NCBI GenBank assembly: GCA_012523895.1
Contig: JAAYSZ010000004.1
Location: 1-52,100, forward strand
Origin: Erysipelotrichaceae bacterium
Lineage (GTDB): Bacteria; Bacillota_I; Bacilli_A; Erysipelotrichales; Erysipelotrichaceae
Direction of reading: 5' to 3'
DNA length: 52,100 nt
Under the pieces are notes generated by a model, which had not been told where the DNA came from, did no database searches, and saw only the letters and a program-made list of their open reading frames with translations. A program made the translations under genes and the position numbers. Each line of letters begins with the position of its first letter. Within the stretch, counting starts at the first letter, position 1. Shown piece after piece: positions 43,225 through 52,027 of this stretch.

Positions 43225-44334
43225 ATGGATAATAGACCTTATGTAAAATGGGAAACAATGGATTCATTTTTAGTTGATGCATTTATTGGTTATGGTGTAC
43301 CTAAAGAAGATGCAAAAATATGTGCTGATGTTTTATTGGAAAGTGATAAAAGAGGAATCGAAAGTCATGGATGTAATAGGTTTAAACCAATTTACTTGGA
43401 TAGAATAGAAGCAGGTATTCAAAAACCTGTTACACATTTAAAAGTTATTAAAGAGACCATGACTACTGCTGTACTTGATGCTAATGATGGCATGGGTATG
43501 GTTGCTAGTTATAGAGCAATGGAAATGGCTATAGAAAAAGCTAAAAAGTATGGAATGTCTATGATTGTTGTTAAAAACTCAACACATTATGGTATTGCAG
43601 GTTATTGGACTTCTATGGCAGTAAAAGAGGGAATGATTGGAATTACTGGTACTAATGCAAGACCTTCAGTTGCACCTACCTTTAGTATTGAAAATAAATT
43701 AGGTACTAATCCATTAACATTTGGTATGCCTACTGATGAAGAGTTTCCTTTTACATTTGATGCAGCAACATCAATAATGCAAAGAGGGAAAATTGAATAT
43801 TATGCAAGAATGAATAAACCAACTCCTGAAGGGACAGTTGTTGGAATAGATGGAAAATCTATGACTAATAGTAAAGAGATTCTTGAAGCTTTAAGTAGTA
43901 ATAAAGCAGCTCTTACTCCTTTAGGAGGTATTGGTGAAGAATTAGGTGGATATAAAGGTTATGGCTTTGCGACTGTAGTTGAAATTCTATCGGCATCTTT
44001 ATCTCAAGCAGCTTTTTTAAGTGCTCTTTCTGGAATTGATAAGGATGGTAAAAAAACAACAATTCCTTTAGGTCATTTCTTTATTGTGATTGATCCTGAA
44101 GCATTTATGGGATTAGAAGAATTTAAAAAGACTACAGGAGATATATTAAGAGAGTTAAGAAGTGCTAAAACAGCTAATAAAGAAGATAGAATTTATACTG
44201 CAGGAGAGAAAGAGTATTTAGCTTGGTTAGATAGAAAAGATAAGGGAGTACCTATTTCAGAGTCATTACAAAAAGAAATCTTATTTATAAGAGACAAGCT
44301 AAACCTTAATTATAAATTTGAATTTGAAAAATGA
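43225..44334 (+). CDS. Ldh2-type malate/lactate dehydrogenase
   Basis: 369 residues of the malate/L-lactate/ureidoglycolate dehydrogenase family, unrelated to classical LDH. Landmarks are ESHGCNRFKPIYLDRIEAG, NSTHYGIAGYWTSMA with the catalytic His, GTNPLTFGMP and TFDAATSIMQRGKIE. It oxidises a 2-hydroxy acid with NAD(P). Malate is likely given the malic enzyme elsewhere in the window, but the substrate is not proven. It lies 12 bases behind argS and overlaps the pseudouridine synthase by four. Confidence 0.88.
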   Translation: MDNRPYVKWETMDSFLVDAFIGYGVPKEDAKICADVLLESDKRGIESHGCNRFKPIYLDRIEAGIQKPVTHLKVIKETMTTAVLDANDGMGMVASYRAMEMAIEKAKKYGMSMIVVKNSTHYGIAGYWTSMAVKEGMIGITGTNARPSVAPTFSIENKLGTNPLTFGMPTDEEFPFTFDAATSIMQRGKIEYYARMNKPTPEGTVVGIDGKSMTNSKEILEALSSNKAALTPLGGIGEELGGYKGYGFATVVEILSASLSQAAFLSALSGIDKDGKKTTIPLGHFFIVIDPEAFMGLEEFKKTTGDILRELRSAKTANKEDRIYTAGEKEYLAWLDRKDKGVPISESLQKEILFIRDKLNLNYKFEFEK

Positions 44335-45185
44335 AGATAATTGTTAATGAAAAATTTAATAATAAATCAATTGAATATTTTTTAGATTATTATAAACGAT
44401 CTAGAAAAAATAAGTATTTGTTGTTTTTAGAGAAAAGAATTTTATTAAATAATAAGGTTTGTAATAAGGATGATATTTTATATATTGATGATGTTATAGA
44501 AATAGATTTAAAAGAAGAATATATTGATTATGAATTAGATGATAAAAAGTGTGATGTTATTTATGAAGATGAATATATTTTAATTGTGAATAAACCTTCT
44601 GGAATTATTGTTCATGATGAAAAAAAATCTTTAGCTAATATGGTTGCAAGGTATTATAAAAATAATAATTTAAATATTAGTGTAAGACATTTACATAGAT
44701 TAGATAAAGAAACTCAAGGTTTAATAATGTATTGTAAAAATTCTTTTTTTCAACCTTATTTAGATGATATGTTTTTAAATAATAAAATAGAAAGATATTA
44801 TAAAGCAATTGTATTTGGAAATGTTAAAGAAGAAAATTTTATAATTAATTCTCCTATTGGAAGAGATAGACATATAAATAATAAATATAGAGTTTCTAAA
44901 AGTGGAAAAGAAGCTCTAACAAAATGTAGAGTTTTAAAAAGAAAAGGTAAATATACATTATTAGAGTGTAAACTAGAAACTGGTAGAACTCATCAAATCA
45001 GAGTTCATTTATCTAGTAAAAAATTATATATAGTTAATGATAGTATCTATGGAAAAAAATCAAATGATTTTAAAGAAATGGGGCTATATTCATATAAACT
45101 TGAGTGGAATGATATTCTTACAGATAAAAAAAAGGTGGTTGAATTACCACCAAATAAAGAATTAAATTATTTTGAAATGCTTTAA
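44331..45185 (+). CDS. RluA-family pseudouridine synthase
   Basis: 284 residues. An S4-like N-terminal domain (about 12-60) precedes the catalytic domain with VRHLHRLDKETQGLIMYCKN, which carries the catalytic Asp of the RluA/RluD motif HRLD. GRTHQIRVHL completes the family signature. It converts uridines to pseudouridine in rRNA or tRNA; which position cannot be told. The start overlaps the Ldh2 gene (ATGA). The 3' end overlaps the convergent Cof phosphatase by 24 bases. Confidence 0.92.
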   Translation: MKIIVNEKFNNKSIEYFLDYYKRSRKNKYLLFLEKRILLNNKVCNKDDILYIDDVIEIDLKEEYIDYELDDKKCDVIYEDEYILIVNKPSGIIVHDEKKSLANMVARYYKNNNLNISVRHLHRLDKETQGLIMYCKNSFFQPYLDDMFLNNKIERYYKAIVFGNVKEENFIINSPIGRDRHINNKYRVSKSGKEALTKCRVLKRKGKYTLLECKLETGRTHQIRVHLSSKKLYIVNDSIYGKKSNDFKEMGLYSYKLEWNDILTDKKKVVELPPNKELNYFEML

Positions 45186-45977
45186 TGCTTGAACTACACC
45201 ATCATTTTCTACAGTGTCGCTAACAAAATCAGCTTCTTTTTGAACGTAATGAGGAGCATTTCCTAGGGCTATGCCTATGGATGCTCTTTTTATCATGTCT
45301 ATGTCATTACCTGCATCACCAAATGTTATGGCATTATCCCAAGTAAATCCATTGTCATATAAGAAAGATTCAACAGTTGATCCTTTAGTTGTTTCATTCA
45401 TAAACACATCATATCCAACTGCATGTGATCTAGCAAAAGTAAACTTTGGAAATTCATCTTGCATTTTATGTATTGTAGGATGATCGCCTATTAAAAATGC
45501 TCCTAAAGCTGGTCCTATAGTTTTATGATAATTTCTGTTTTTAGTATCATCTACTAAAAGTTTTGCGAAAGGTGAATTTAATCCAACATATCCTTCTACA
45601 AACATATCGTAATATGTATATACAACAATATCGTCTTTACATTTAAATGCAATTGCAACACCGCTTTTATCACATAATTTAACTAATTTTTCTAATTCTT
45701 CTTGGTCCATAGGATGTTGTTTTAATACCTTTCCATTTTTATCTACTAAACATCCTCCATTAACTGTTACTAAATAATTGGCATCAACATCATCTAATAA
45801 TTCTTGAGGAATAAATCTGAAGTGTCTTCCTGTAGCAATCATTACTTCATAACCATTTTCTTTAGCTTGATTTAGTGCTTTTTTTACATTTGGTGTTACT
45901 GTATTTTCATCTTGAATCAATATAGTGCCATCTATATCAAAGATAAGCAATTTAATATCATTTAATTTTTTCATCAT
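45162..45977 (-). CDS. Cof-type HAD phosphatase
   Basis: 271 residues. LLIFDIDGTILIQDE is motif I, MIATGRHFRF motif II, and TFGDAGNDIDMIKRASIGIALGNA motif IV. A Cof-type cap lies between. It probably hydrolyses sugar phosphates or FMN; the substrate is unknown. The ATG at 45977 has no Shine-Dalgarno sequence and lies exactly six bases behind a TATAAT, so it is probably leaderless; a second ATG follows at once. Confidence 0.9.
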   Translation of the reverse strand: MMKKLNDIKLLIFDIDGTILIQDENTVTPNVKKALNQAKENGYEVMIATGRHFRFIPQELLDDVDANYLVTVNGGCLVDKNGKVLKQHPMDQEELEKLVKLCDKSGVAIAFKCKDDIVVYTYYDMFVEGYVGLNSPFAKLLVDDTKNRNYHKTIGPALGAFLIGDHPTIHKMQDEFPKFTFARSHAVGYDVFMNETTKGSTVESFLYDNGFTWDNAITFGDAGNDIDMIKRASIGIALGNAPHYVQKEADFVSDTVENDGVVQALKHFKII

Positions 45978-45983
45978 AAAGCA

Positions 45984-45989
45984 ATTATA
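45984..45989 (-). promoter_or_regulatory. -10 box of a probable leaderless promoter (Cof phosphatase)
   Basis: Minus-strand TATAAT, preceded by TGC (extended -10), six bases (TGCTTT), then ATG at 45977. The divergent tRNA-Arg starts 29 bases away. Confidence 0.55.
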
Positions 45990-46017
45990 GCATTTTATGA
46001 TAGAATTTAAATGTTAT

Positions 46018-46093
46018 GTGCTCGTGGCGCAATGGATAGCGCATTTGATTCCGATTCAAAAGGTTGCAGGTTTAAGTCCTGTCGGGCACACCA
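46018..46093 (+). tRNA. tRNA-Arg (anticodon CCG)
   Basis: 76 bases including CCA. The acceptor stem is GTGCTCG/CGGGCAC. The D stem pairs GCGC/GCGC. The anticodon stem TTTGA/TCAAA encloses TTCCGAT, giving CCG, which reads CGG. The T arm is GCAGG-TTTAAGT-CCTGT: position 56, almost always C, is T here, so the usual G19-C56 contact would become G-U. Otherwise the cloverleaf is intact. Confidence 0.92.
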
Positions 46094-46099
46094 AATTTA

Positions 46100-46128
46100 A
46101 ACGTAGTAAATTACTACGTTATTTTTTT
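46100..46128 (+). terminator. Terminator behind tRNA-Arg(CCG)
   Basis: AACGTAGTA at 46100-46108 pairs perfectly with TACTACGTT at 46112-46120, followed by A and seven T residues. Confidence 0.9.
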
Positions 46129-46218
46129 GGGAAAATAAAAATATTTAAGAATGCAAATAATTATATTTGATTAAGAGTAATTACTTTTATATATTTAAAG
46201 TGTGATAGGAGTATTAAA

Positions 46219-46731
46219 ATGAAAAAAGAATTTAAATTATACAATATTATATTACCGATATGGCTTTTATATTATTTTCCAGTTACATGGATTGTTGTTT
46301 TACCTGCAAACTTTTTAATTGATTTTTTAGTTACATATTTATCTTTAAAACATTTAAAAGTAAATGATGTAATACCAATAATAAAAAAGACTATTTTTAA
46401 AACTTGGATTTTTGGTTTTTTGGCTGATTTTATTGGTGGAGTTTTAATGTTTTTAACAAATTTTGTTGAGGGAAGTGGTGGTATTTATGATTGGTGGTAT
46501 AAAAATATAATAAGTGGAATAATGATGAACCCTTTTACTAGTATATATTCATTTATATATGTTTTATTTTGTATAGCTGTTAGTAGTTATTTTATATATA
46601 TTTTTAATATGAAATTTGTATTTAATAATATAGAAATTGAAGATGATAAAAAAGATAAGCTTTCACTATATTTAGCAATATTTACAGCACCTATATTTTT
46701 CTTAATCCCATCAGGGTTATTTATGTATTAA
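46219..46731 (+). CDS. Multi-pass membrane protein, unknown
   Basis: 170 residues with about four membrane segments (roughly 9-40, 55-78, 105-130, 150-168), many aromatic residues and a short charged loop before the last helix (IEIEDDKKDK). I recognise no family. The start follows AGGAG at 46208-46212. It lies between the tRNA-Arg terminator and a MarR gene with its own ribosome site; whether the two are co-transcribed is unclear. Confidence 0.65.
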   Translation: MKKEFKLYNIILPIWLLYYFPVTWIVVLPANFLIDFLVTYLSLKHLKVNDVIPIIKKTIFKTWIFGFLADFIGGVLMFLTNFVEGSGGIYDWWYKNIISGIMMNPFTSIYSFIYVLFCIAVSSYFIYIFNMKFVFNNIEIEDDKKDKLSLYLAIFTAPIFFLIPSGLFMY

Positions 46732-46840
46732 TATTAATTAACTCCATATAAAGTGTGTTTTTAATAGGAAATATAATGTATTTATACTAATTGTTAAAAA
46801 AATGTTTTATAATATAAAAAACAATATTGGGGTGAGAATA

Positions 46841-47254
46841 ATGGATAAAACGTTAGAAATGGCACAACTGATAAATAGTGTGTCCTATAATTTAGACATA
46901 CTCTTATCAAGAAAATTGCTATATGAAAACATGGCAATTACAGAATTCAAAACTCTTCTAATTTTATTCAATGAAGGTGATACACCAATTCAGGAAATGG
47001 CAAGAAAAGTTTTTCTAACAAGTGGTAGTATGACTTATATTGCAAACAAATTAGTTAACAAACAATTTATATATAAAACACAAAGCAACGAAGATAAAAG
47101 AGTGTTTATGTTATCTTTAACTGAAAAAGGAAGAGAAAAGATTAAAGCACTGATTTTATTCACAGAACCAATAATTGAAGACTATTTTAGTGGATACACT
47201 AAAAACGAAAAAGAAAGAATAATAAAAATATTAAGAAAAACAAAAATACAATAA
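46841..47254 (+). CDS. MarR-family transcriptional regulator
   Basis: 137 residues. A winged HTH has MAITEFKTLLILFNEGDTPIQEMARKVFL, TSGSMTYIANKLVNKQFI, and the wing QSNEDKRVFMLSLTEKGRE, which is the MarR DxRx signature. Helices at both ends form the dimer interface. The ATG at 46841 has GGGGTGAG eight bases upstream; the frame from 46802 lacks a ribosome site. A 17-bp terminator follows. The target is unknown. Confidence 0.9.
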   Translation: MDKTLEMAQLINSVSYNLDILLSRKLLYENMAITEFKTLLILFNEGDTPIQEMARKVFLTSGSMTYIANKLVNKQFIYKTQSNEDKRVFMLSLTEKGREKIKALILFTEPIIEDYFSGYTKNEKERIIKILRKTKIQ

Positions 47255-47295
47255 TAGAATAAACCCTTGGTAAATCCAAGGGTTTATTCTATTTG
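47253..47295 (+). terminator. Strong terminator between marR and pst
   Basis: AATAGAATAAACCCTTGG at 47253-47270 pairs perfectly with CCAAGGGTTTATTCTATT at 47276-47293 around TAAAT, followed by T-rich sequence. Confidence 0.9.
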
Positions 47296-47330
47296 TTAGA
47301 GAAATAAGTAGTTTCATAATTTTATATACC

Positions 47331-47379
47331 TTTCATATTTAACATATATTTAACATTTATCTAATAATTACTTTATAGT
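47331..47379 (+). promoter_or_regulatory. Pho box and -10 region of the pst operon
   Basis: TTAACA at 47339-47344 and TTAACA at 47350-47355 repeat with an 11-base period, as in PhoP boxes of Bacillota (TTAACA-like repeats). TTTCAT at 47331-47336 may be a degenerate extra copy. TATAGT at 47374-47379 is a plausible -10 box. This suggests phosphate-starvation control by a PhoPR system encoded elsewhere. Confidence 0.6.
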
Positions 47380-47417
47380 TTTTATGTAATGTGAAGTTGA
47401 GCAAACGGAGGGAAATT

Positions 47418-48377
47418 ATGAAAAAATTTTTTATTGCTTTAATTTCTGTTTTATTGCTTGTAGGTTGTGGAACAACACCAAGTGAAACTACAGAAACAAC
47501 TACTGAAGAAACAGTAGAAACAACAGAAAGTGCAGCAACAGGTAACATATTTGTTTATACTCGTGACTCAAGTAGTGGAACAAGAGAAGCTTTTGAAAAA
47601 GCTATTGGTTTAGAAGAATTAACTGCAGATGCAATTGAAGTATCTTCTAACGGAGACATGATTACAAAAGTAGCATCAGATGTTAATGCTATTGGTTATG
47701 CATCATTAAGTACAGATTTTTCAAATAGTGGAGCTACTCCAATTAATTTTGAAGGTGTAGTACCATCAAGTGAAACAGTATTAGACGGTTCTTATGGAAT
47801 GCAACGTCCATTCTCATATGTAACTAGAGCTTCTGGAGATTTTGGAAGTGATGACAAAGAAGCAATTATTGCAGCATTTGTAGATTTCTTAGTAAATTCA
47901 ACAGAAGGATTACAAGTTGTTCAAGCAGCTGGTGGAGAAGTAGATTTATCTAAATCAACACCATGGGCTGAATTAAAGAAAAATCACCCAATTGTTGATC
48001 AAGACAATTCAAGCTTAACAATAGTTACTGCAGGATCTACATCTGTAGAAAAAACTTTAACTGCAGCATTAGAAGCGTTCCAACCAATGGCTGGAAATGT
48101 ACAATTTACAATTAATCAAACTGGTTCATCAGATGGACATAAACGTACATTAGGTGAAGAAAAAGACAGCGTAAATGCAGCTGACATTGGATTTGCATCA
48201 AGAAACTTCAAGGATGAAGAAGATGTTTCAAGTGCATTATCAAGTGGTGTATATTGCTTAGACGCAGTAGTTGCAATCGTAAATGCTGAAAACACTGCTA
48301 TTACTGACTTAACAGCTGAGGAGCTTGCTGGAATTTATAGTGGCGAAATTAAATCTTGGGCTGATTTAGGAAAATAA
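47418..48377 (+). CDS. pstS: Phosphate-binding lipoprotein PstS with permuted halves
   Basis: 319 residues. The lipobox is LVGC (Cys17), followed by a Thr/Glu-rich linker. Residues 43-178 (VYTRDSSSGTREAF, then AIGYASL) correspond to the half that normally comes second in PstS. Residues 199-319 (TAGSTSVEKTL, AADIGFASRNFKDEE, a VVAIVN stretch, IYSGEIKSWADLG) correspond to the normal first half. Phosphate-contacting elements of both halves are present, so binding should be retained. It captures phosphate for PstCAB. The ATG at 47418 is chosen for CGGAGGG upstream. Confidence 0.9.
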   Translation: MKKFFIALISVLLLVGCGTTPSETTETTTEETVETTESAATGNIFVYTRDSSSGTREAFEKAIGLEELTADAIEVSSNGDMITKVASDVNAIGYASLSTDFSNSGATPINFEGVVPSSETVLDGSYGMQRPFSYVTRASGDFGSDDKEAIIAAFVDFLVNSTEGLQVVQAAGGEVDLSKSTPWAELKKNHPIVDQDNSSLTIVTAGSTSVEKTLTAALEAFQPMAGNVQFTINQTGSSDGHKRTLGEEKDSVNAADIGFASRNFKDEEDVSSALSSGVYCLDAVVAIVNAENTAITDLTAEELAGIYSGEIKSWADLGK

Positions 48378-48381
48378 AAAA

Positions 48382-49302
48382 ATGTTAATCAACGCTGAAA
48401 AAGTTAAAAGAAATAAGGCGATTGATAAAGCTGCCAGAATGTTTTTCTTGGCAATGGCGTTACTATCATCAAGTTTTATAGTAATATTAGTTCTCTTCAT
48501 ATTTATGAAGGGAATTTCGCCGTTTTTGCCTAATTATCAATATGGAACAGTTAATTTAATAGATTTCCTTTTTGGTATGACTTATAGGCAAGATCAAAAG
48601 TTATACGGTGTGGGTTTTATTGTTATAAATACTTTGATCTCATCTTTTGCGGCTTTACTGATTAGCCTTCCTATTTCTGTATTAACTGCTTTGTTTATAG
48701 TTAAAATTGCTCCAAAACAACTTAGTGGTTTAATGCAGGCAGTAGTGGAGCTTCTTGCAAGTATACCTAGTATTGTTTACGGGGTATTTGCTGCAGGGGT
48801 TCTTACAGATTTTGTAAAATGGTTAGCATCATTATTTAATGTTACAACTGCAGGAGGGAGTTCTCTCCTTGCAGTTATACTATTGTTGGCAATTATGATT
48901 TTCCCAACAATTACTTCAATGGCTATTACTGCCATTGGTGCAGTAGATAGAGATTTAGAACATGCTTCTTTAGCTTTAGGTGCTACAGAAACACAGACAA
49001 ATTTTAAGGTAGTATTAATTTCAGCTAAGTCAGGAATATTTGCTGGTGCAATACTTGGTTTAGGTAGAGCTTTTGGTGAAGCTACTGCTGTTAGTATGGT
49101 TGCTGGTAATAAATTATATGGTCCTACTTTTAGTTTGTTTGATATAACTAAAACTCTTACAAGTACGATGCTTGCAGGTTTAAAAGAAACTACTGGATTA
49201 GATTATGATATTAGGTTCTCTGTAGGTATTGTATTATTAGTAGTTATTTTCGGTTCTAACTGGTTATTAAATTTAGTTAAACAGAAAGTAGGTAATATGT
49301 AA
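48382..49302 (+). CDS. pstC: Phosphate ABC transporter permease PstC
   Basis: 306 residues with six membrane helices. ELLASIPSIVYGVFA and the EAA-loop stretch LEHASLALGATETQTNFKVVL with GRAFGEATAVSMVAGN are typical of PstC. It forms the channel with PstA. It starts four bases after pstS with only a weak ribosome site, and its stop shares one base with the pstA start (TAATG). Confidence 0.95.
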   Translation: MLINAEKVKRNKAIDKAARMFFLAMALLSSSFIVILVLFIFMKGISPFLPNYQYGTVNLIDFLFGMTYRQDQKLYGVGFIVINTLISSFAALLISLPISVLTALFIVKIAPKQLSGLMQAVVELLASIPSIVYGVFAAGVLTDFVKWLASLFNVTTAGGSSLLAVILLLAIMIFPTITSMAITAIGAVDRDLEHASLALGATETQTNFKVVLISAKSGIFAGAILGLGRAFGEATAVSMVAGNKLYGPTFSLFDITKTLTSTMLAGLKETTGLDYDIRFSVGIVLLVVIFGSNWLLNLVKQKVGNM

Positions 49303-50534
49303 TGAGAGAAAAAATGAAAGCAAAAATGCAAGCTAAAGATACATTTAATAATGCTTTGACATATATATCTGCTGGATTAGGTGTATTAATATTAGGGTCG
49401 ATATTAGTCTTTGTTTTATCTAAAGGATTAAAAGGACTTAATTTTGATTTAATAAAAAGTAATTATTGGTCTGAAAACTATTTAGCTACTGTAGAAGAAA
49501 GTTATCAAACTAATGAGCTTAATGATGAACATAGTAGCGCACAAGGGTATTATTCTACTAAATGGGGTATTGCGATAGATGACACATTATCTGCAAAAGG
49601 TGAAAAACAACTTGAAGTTACATATGTATCACCAAATTCTCCATTTGCACATTTATTAAATGCGACAGCTGGTGAAAATTTTGAAAAACCATTAAAAATG
49701 CATACAGGTTATACAATTGAAAAAATAGATTATATGACTGCGGATGGTACAATTGGTTTAGCTGGTAAGATTTTAGCTCAAGATGCAAAAACAACAATAG
49801 AAACTTTAGACAAGGCTTCTACAATTACATCGGTATATTTTAAGAGTGCTGGTGGAGGAATTAGAGGTAGTTTAATTGCAACATTTTATTTAATAGTAAT
49901 TTCACTAACAATATCATTACCTATTGGTATTGCTAGTGCTATATATTTAAAAGAATATGCTGGTCCTACAAAGATTAATTCTTTGATAAGACAGGGTATT
50001 GAAACTTTAACAGGAGTTCCTAGTATAGTTTATGGTTTAATGGGTATTACTGTGTTATTCCCTGTTACTCAACTTGTAGGAGCAACAACAACAAGTATTT
50101 TATTAGGTGGTCTAACTATGGCGGTAATTTTATTACCTACTATTATTAGATCTACAGAGGAAGCACTACTTGTTGTGCCAAAATCATTAAGAGATGCTAG
50201 TTTGTCTTTAGGGGCAACTCAATCTCAAACAATCTTTAAGGTTGTTTTACCTTGTTGTATTAATGGTATATTAACAGGTGTATTACTTGGAATTGGTAGA
50301 GTTATAGGTGAATCAGCAGCACTTATTTATACAATGGGAACATTTATTAATGATAATCCTACAATTTTATCTCAGGGCACTTCTTTAGCTTTAATGATAT
50401 GGTCATTCATGTCGGGTGAAAATCCAAACTTTGAATTGGCAAGTACTATATCAATTATTATATTGGCTATTGTATTAGTGTTAAATATAATCGTAAAACT
50501 AATTGGTAAGAGATTTGCTAAGCAATTTGTTTAA
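49302..50534 (+). CDS. pstA: Phosphate ABC transporter permease PstA with PDZ-like insertion
   Basis: 410 residues; usual PstA is 280-300. Helix 1 (about 22-41) is followed by an extra extracytoplasmic region of about 125 residues (55-181), and then the normal core: GGGIRGSLIATFYL, TGVPSIVYGLMGI, SLRDASLSLGATQSQTIFKVVLP. The insertion contains KWGIAIDD, VTYVSPNSPFAHLL, GYTIEKIDYMTADG and a final strand ITSVYF, in the order expected of a PDZ-like fold. Its role is unknown; it may bind PstS or a surface peptide. Confidence 0.92.
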   Translation: MREKMKAKMQAKDTFNNALTYISAGLGVLILGSILVFVLSKGLKGLNFDLIKSNYWSENYLATVEESYQTNELNDEHSSAQGYYSTKWGIAIDDTLSAKGEKQLEVTYVSPNSPFAHLLNATAGENFEKPLKMHTGYTIEKIDYMTADGTIGLAGKILAQDAKTTIETLDKASTITSVYFKSAGGGIRGSLIATFYLIVISLTISLPIGIASAIYLKEYAGPTKINSLIRQGIETLTGVPSIVYGLMGITVLFPVTQLVGATTTSILLGGLTMAVILLPTIIRSTEEALLVVPKSLRDASLSLGATQSQTIFKVVLPCCINGILTGVLLGIGRVIGESAALIYTMGTFINDNPTILSQGTSLALMIWSFMSGENPNFELASTISIIILAIVLVLNIIVKLIGKRFAKQFV

Positions 50535-50546
50535 GGGGAGGATGAA

Positions 50547-51302
50547 ATGAAAGCGTATTTTAAAGTTAGAGATTTAGATTTATATTATGGCGAAAAACAA
50601 GCTTTAAATAAAGTTAATATGGATATTTATAGAAATAAGGTTACTGCATTTATTGGACCTTCTGGCTGTGGAAAATCTACATTTATTAGATGTTTAAATA
50701 GAATGAATGATTTAATTGAAGGATGTAGAGTTGAAGGTGAAATAATGGCTAATGGTGAAGATATTTATTCATCTAAAACAGACGTTGTTAACCTAAGAAC
50801 AAGAGTTGGAATGGTTTTCCAAAAGCCAAATCCATTTCCTATGAGTATTTATGATAATATTGCTTATGGACCTAGATGTCAGGGTCTAAAAGATAAAAAG
50901 AAACTTAATGAAATTGTGGAAAGATCTTTAAAGCAAGCAGCTTTATGGGATGAAGTACATGATAGGTTACATGAAAGTGCTATGGCATTATCTGGTGGTC
51001 AACAACAAAGATTGTGTATTGCTAGAGCTATTGCAATGGAGCCTGAAGTTATTTTGATGGATGAGCCTACAAGTGCTCTTGACCCTATTGCTACAAGTAA
51101 AATAGAAGAACTGGTAGATGAGTTAAAAAAGGATTATACTATAGTTATAGTTACTCACTCTATGCAACAAGCTAGTAGAATAAGTGATTATACTGCGTTC
51201 TTCTTATTAGGTGAAGTTATTGAGTATGATTTGACATCTACTGTATTTAAAAATCCTAGCGATAAGAGAACAGAAGATTATATAACAGGAAGGTTTGGAT
51301 AA
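50547..51302 (+). CDS. pstB: Phosphate ABC transporter ATP-binding protein PstB
   Basis: 251 residues. Walker A is GPSGCGKST, followed by [10 protein letters not shown] typical of Pst[22 protein letters not shown] is the Q-loop region, [14 protein letters not shown] the signature and [12 protein letters not shown]alker B. It hydrolyses ATP to drive phosphate import. Its stop lies two bases before the phoU start. Confidence 0.97.
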   Translation: MKAYFKVRDLDLYYGEKQALNKVNMDIYRNKVTAFIGPSGCGKSTFIRCLNRMNDLIEGCRVEGEIMANGEDIYSSKTDVVNLRTRVGMVFQKPNPFPMSIYDNIAYGPRCQGLKDKKKLNEIVERSLKQAALWDEVHDRLHESAMALSGGQQQRLCIARAIAMEPEVILMDEPTSALDPIATSKIEELVDELKKDYTIVIVTHSMQQASRISDYTAFFLLGEVIEYDLTSTVFKNPSDKRTEDYITGRFG

Positions 51303-51303
51303 T

Positions 51304-51951
51304 ATGGCTAAATTAGATGCAAAAAATGAATTATTAAAAGACAGTATTCTTTTAATGGCAAAAAAAGTTGTTAAAATGTATGAATTTGCAATTGAATCTA
51401 TAGAAGAAAATGATAACGAAAAAGCATTAAAAGTAATTCGTATGGATGAATATATTAATCTTGCAGAAGAAGAGATAAATGATTTGTCTATTGAAGCATT
51501 AGCATTATTATCTCCAGTTGCAAGTGATTTAAGAAATGTTGTTGCTAGTATAAAAATTGCGGCTGAGCTTGAAAGAATTGCAGATTATTCTAAAGCTATA
51601 GCGAAATTTGTAATAAAGAATGATACTTTAGATAATGACATACTTAAAAAGTCTAGAGAATTATGTGATGTGTTTTTAACAATGTTTGATCATACAATGG
51701 ATGCTTATGATAAAGGAGATGCTAATTGGGCACTTGTGATTCCTGAAGAAGATGTTAAAATAAATGAAATTTTTGAAGAAATTTTAGAAATTTTAAAAGA
51801 AAAATCTATTGATGGTGATAAAGAAACAATTGTTAATTTAATTCCTACTATTAGGATGTTAAGAAATCTTGAAAGAGCAGGAGATCATACTAAAAATATT
51901 TGTGAACACATAATTTATCAAGTAAAAGGAAAATATTTCGAATTCAATTAA
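51304..51951 (+). CDS. phoU: Phosphate-specific transport system accessory protein PhoU
   Basis: 215 residues in two similar three-helix bundles. RMDEYINLAEEEINDLSIEAL and ELERIADYSKAIAKF in the first, and a matching RMLRNLERAGDHTKNICEHI in the second, are the metal-binding E/D-x-x-x-D motifs of PhoU. It restrains PstSCAB and the phosphate sensor kinase when phosphate is plentiful. The ATG at 51304 is preferred over a TTG at 51295. The operon terminator follows at once. Confidence 0.95.
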   Translation: MAKLDAKNELLKDSILLMAKKVVKMYEFAIESIEENDNEKALKVIRMDEYINLAEEEINDLSIEALALLSPVASDLRNVVASIKIAAELERIADYSKAIAKFVIKNDTLDNDILKKSRELCDVFLTMFDHTMDAYDKGDANWALVIPEEDVKINEIFEEILEILKEKSIDGDKETIVNLIPTIRMLRNLERAGDHTKNICEHIIYQVKGKYFEFN

Positions 51952-51975
51952 AAACCCTCTAAATGAGGGTTTTTC
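51951..51975 (+). terminator. Terminator of the pst operon
   Basis: AAAACCCTC at 51951-51959 pairs with GAGGGTTTT at 51965-51973, followed by T. Confidence 0.88.
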
Positions 51976-51981
51976 AGACTG

Positions 51982-52009
51982 TTGACAAAGTATAGTATTC
52001 AATAATATA
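51982..52009 (+). promoter_or_regulatory. Promoter in front of the terminal hairpin
   Basis: TTGACA at 51982-51987 with AATATA at 52004-52009 (16-base spacer). A second possible -10, TATACT, lies at 52019-52024. It drives whatever is encoded at the right edge of the window. Confidence 0.5.
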
Positions 52010-52027
52010 AAAATTTGATATACTAGC

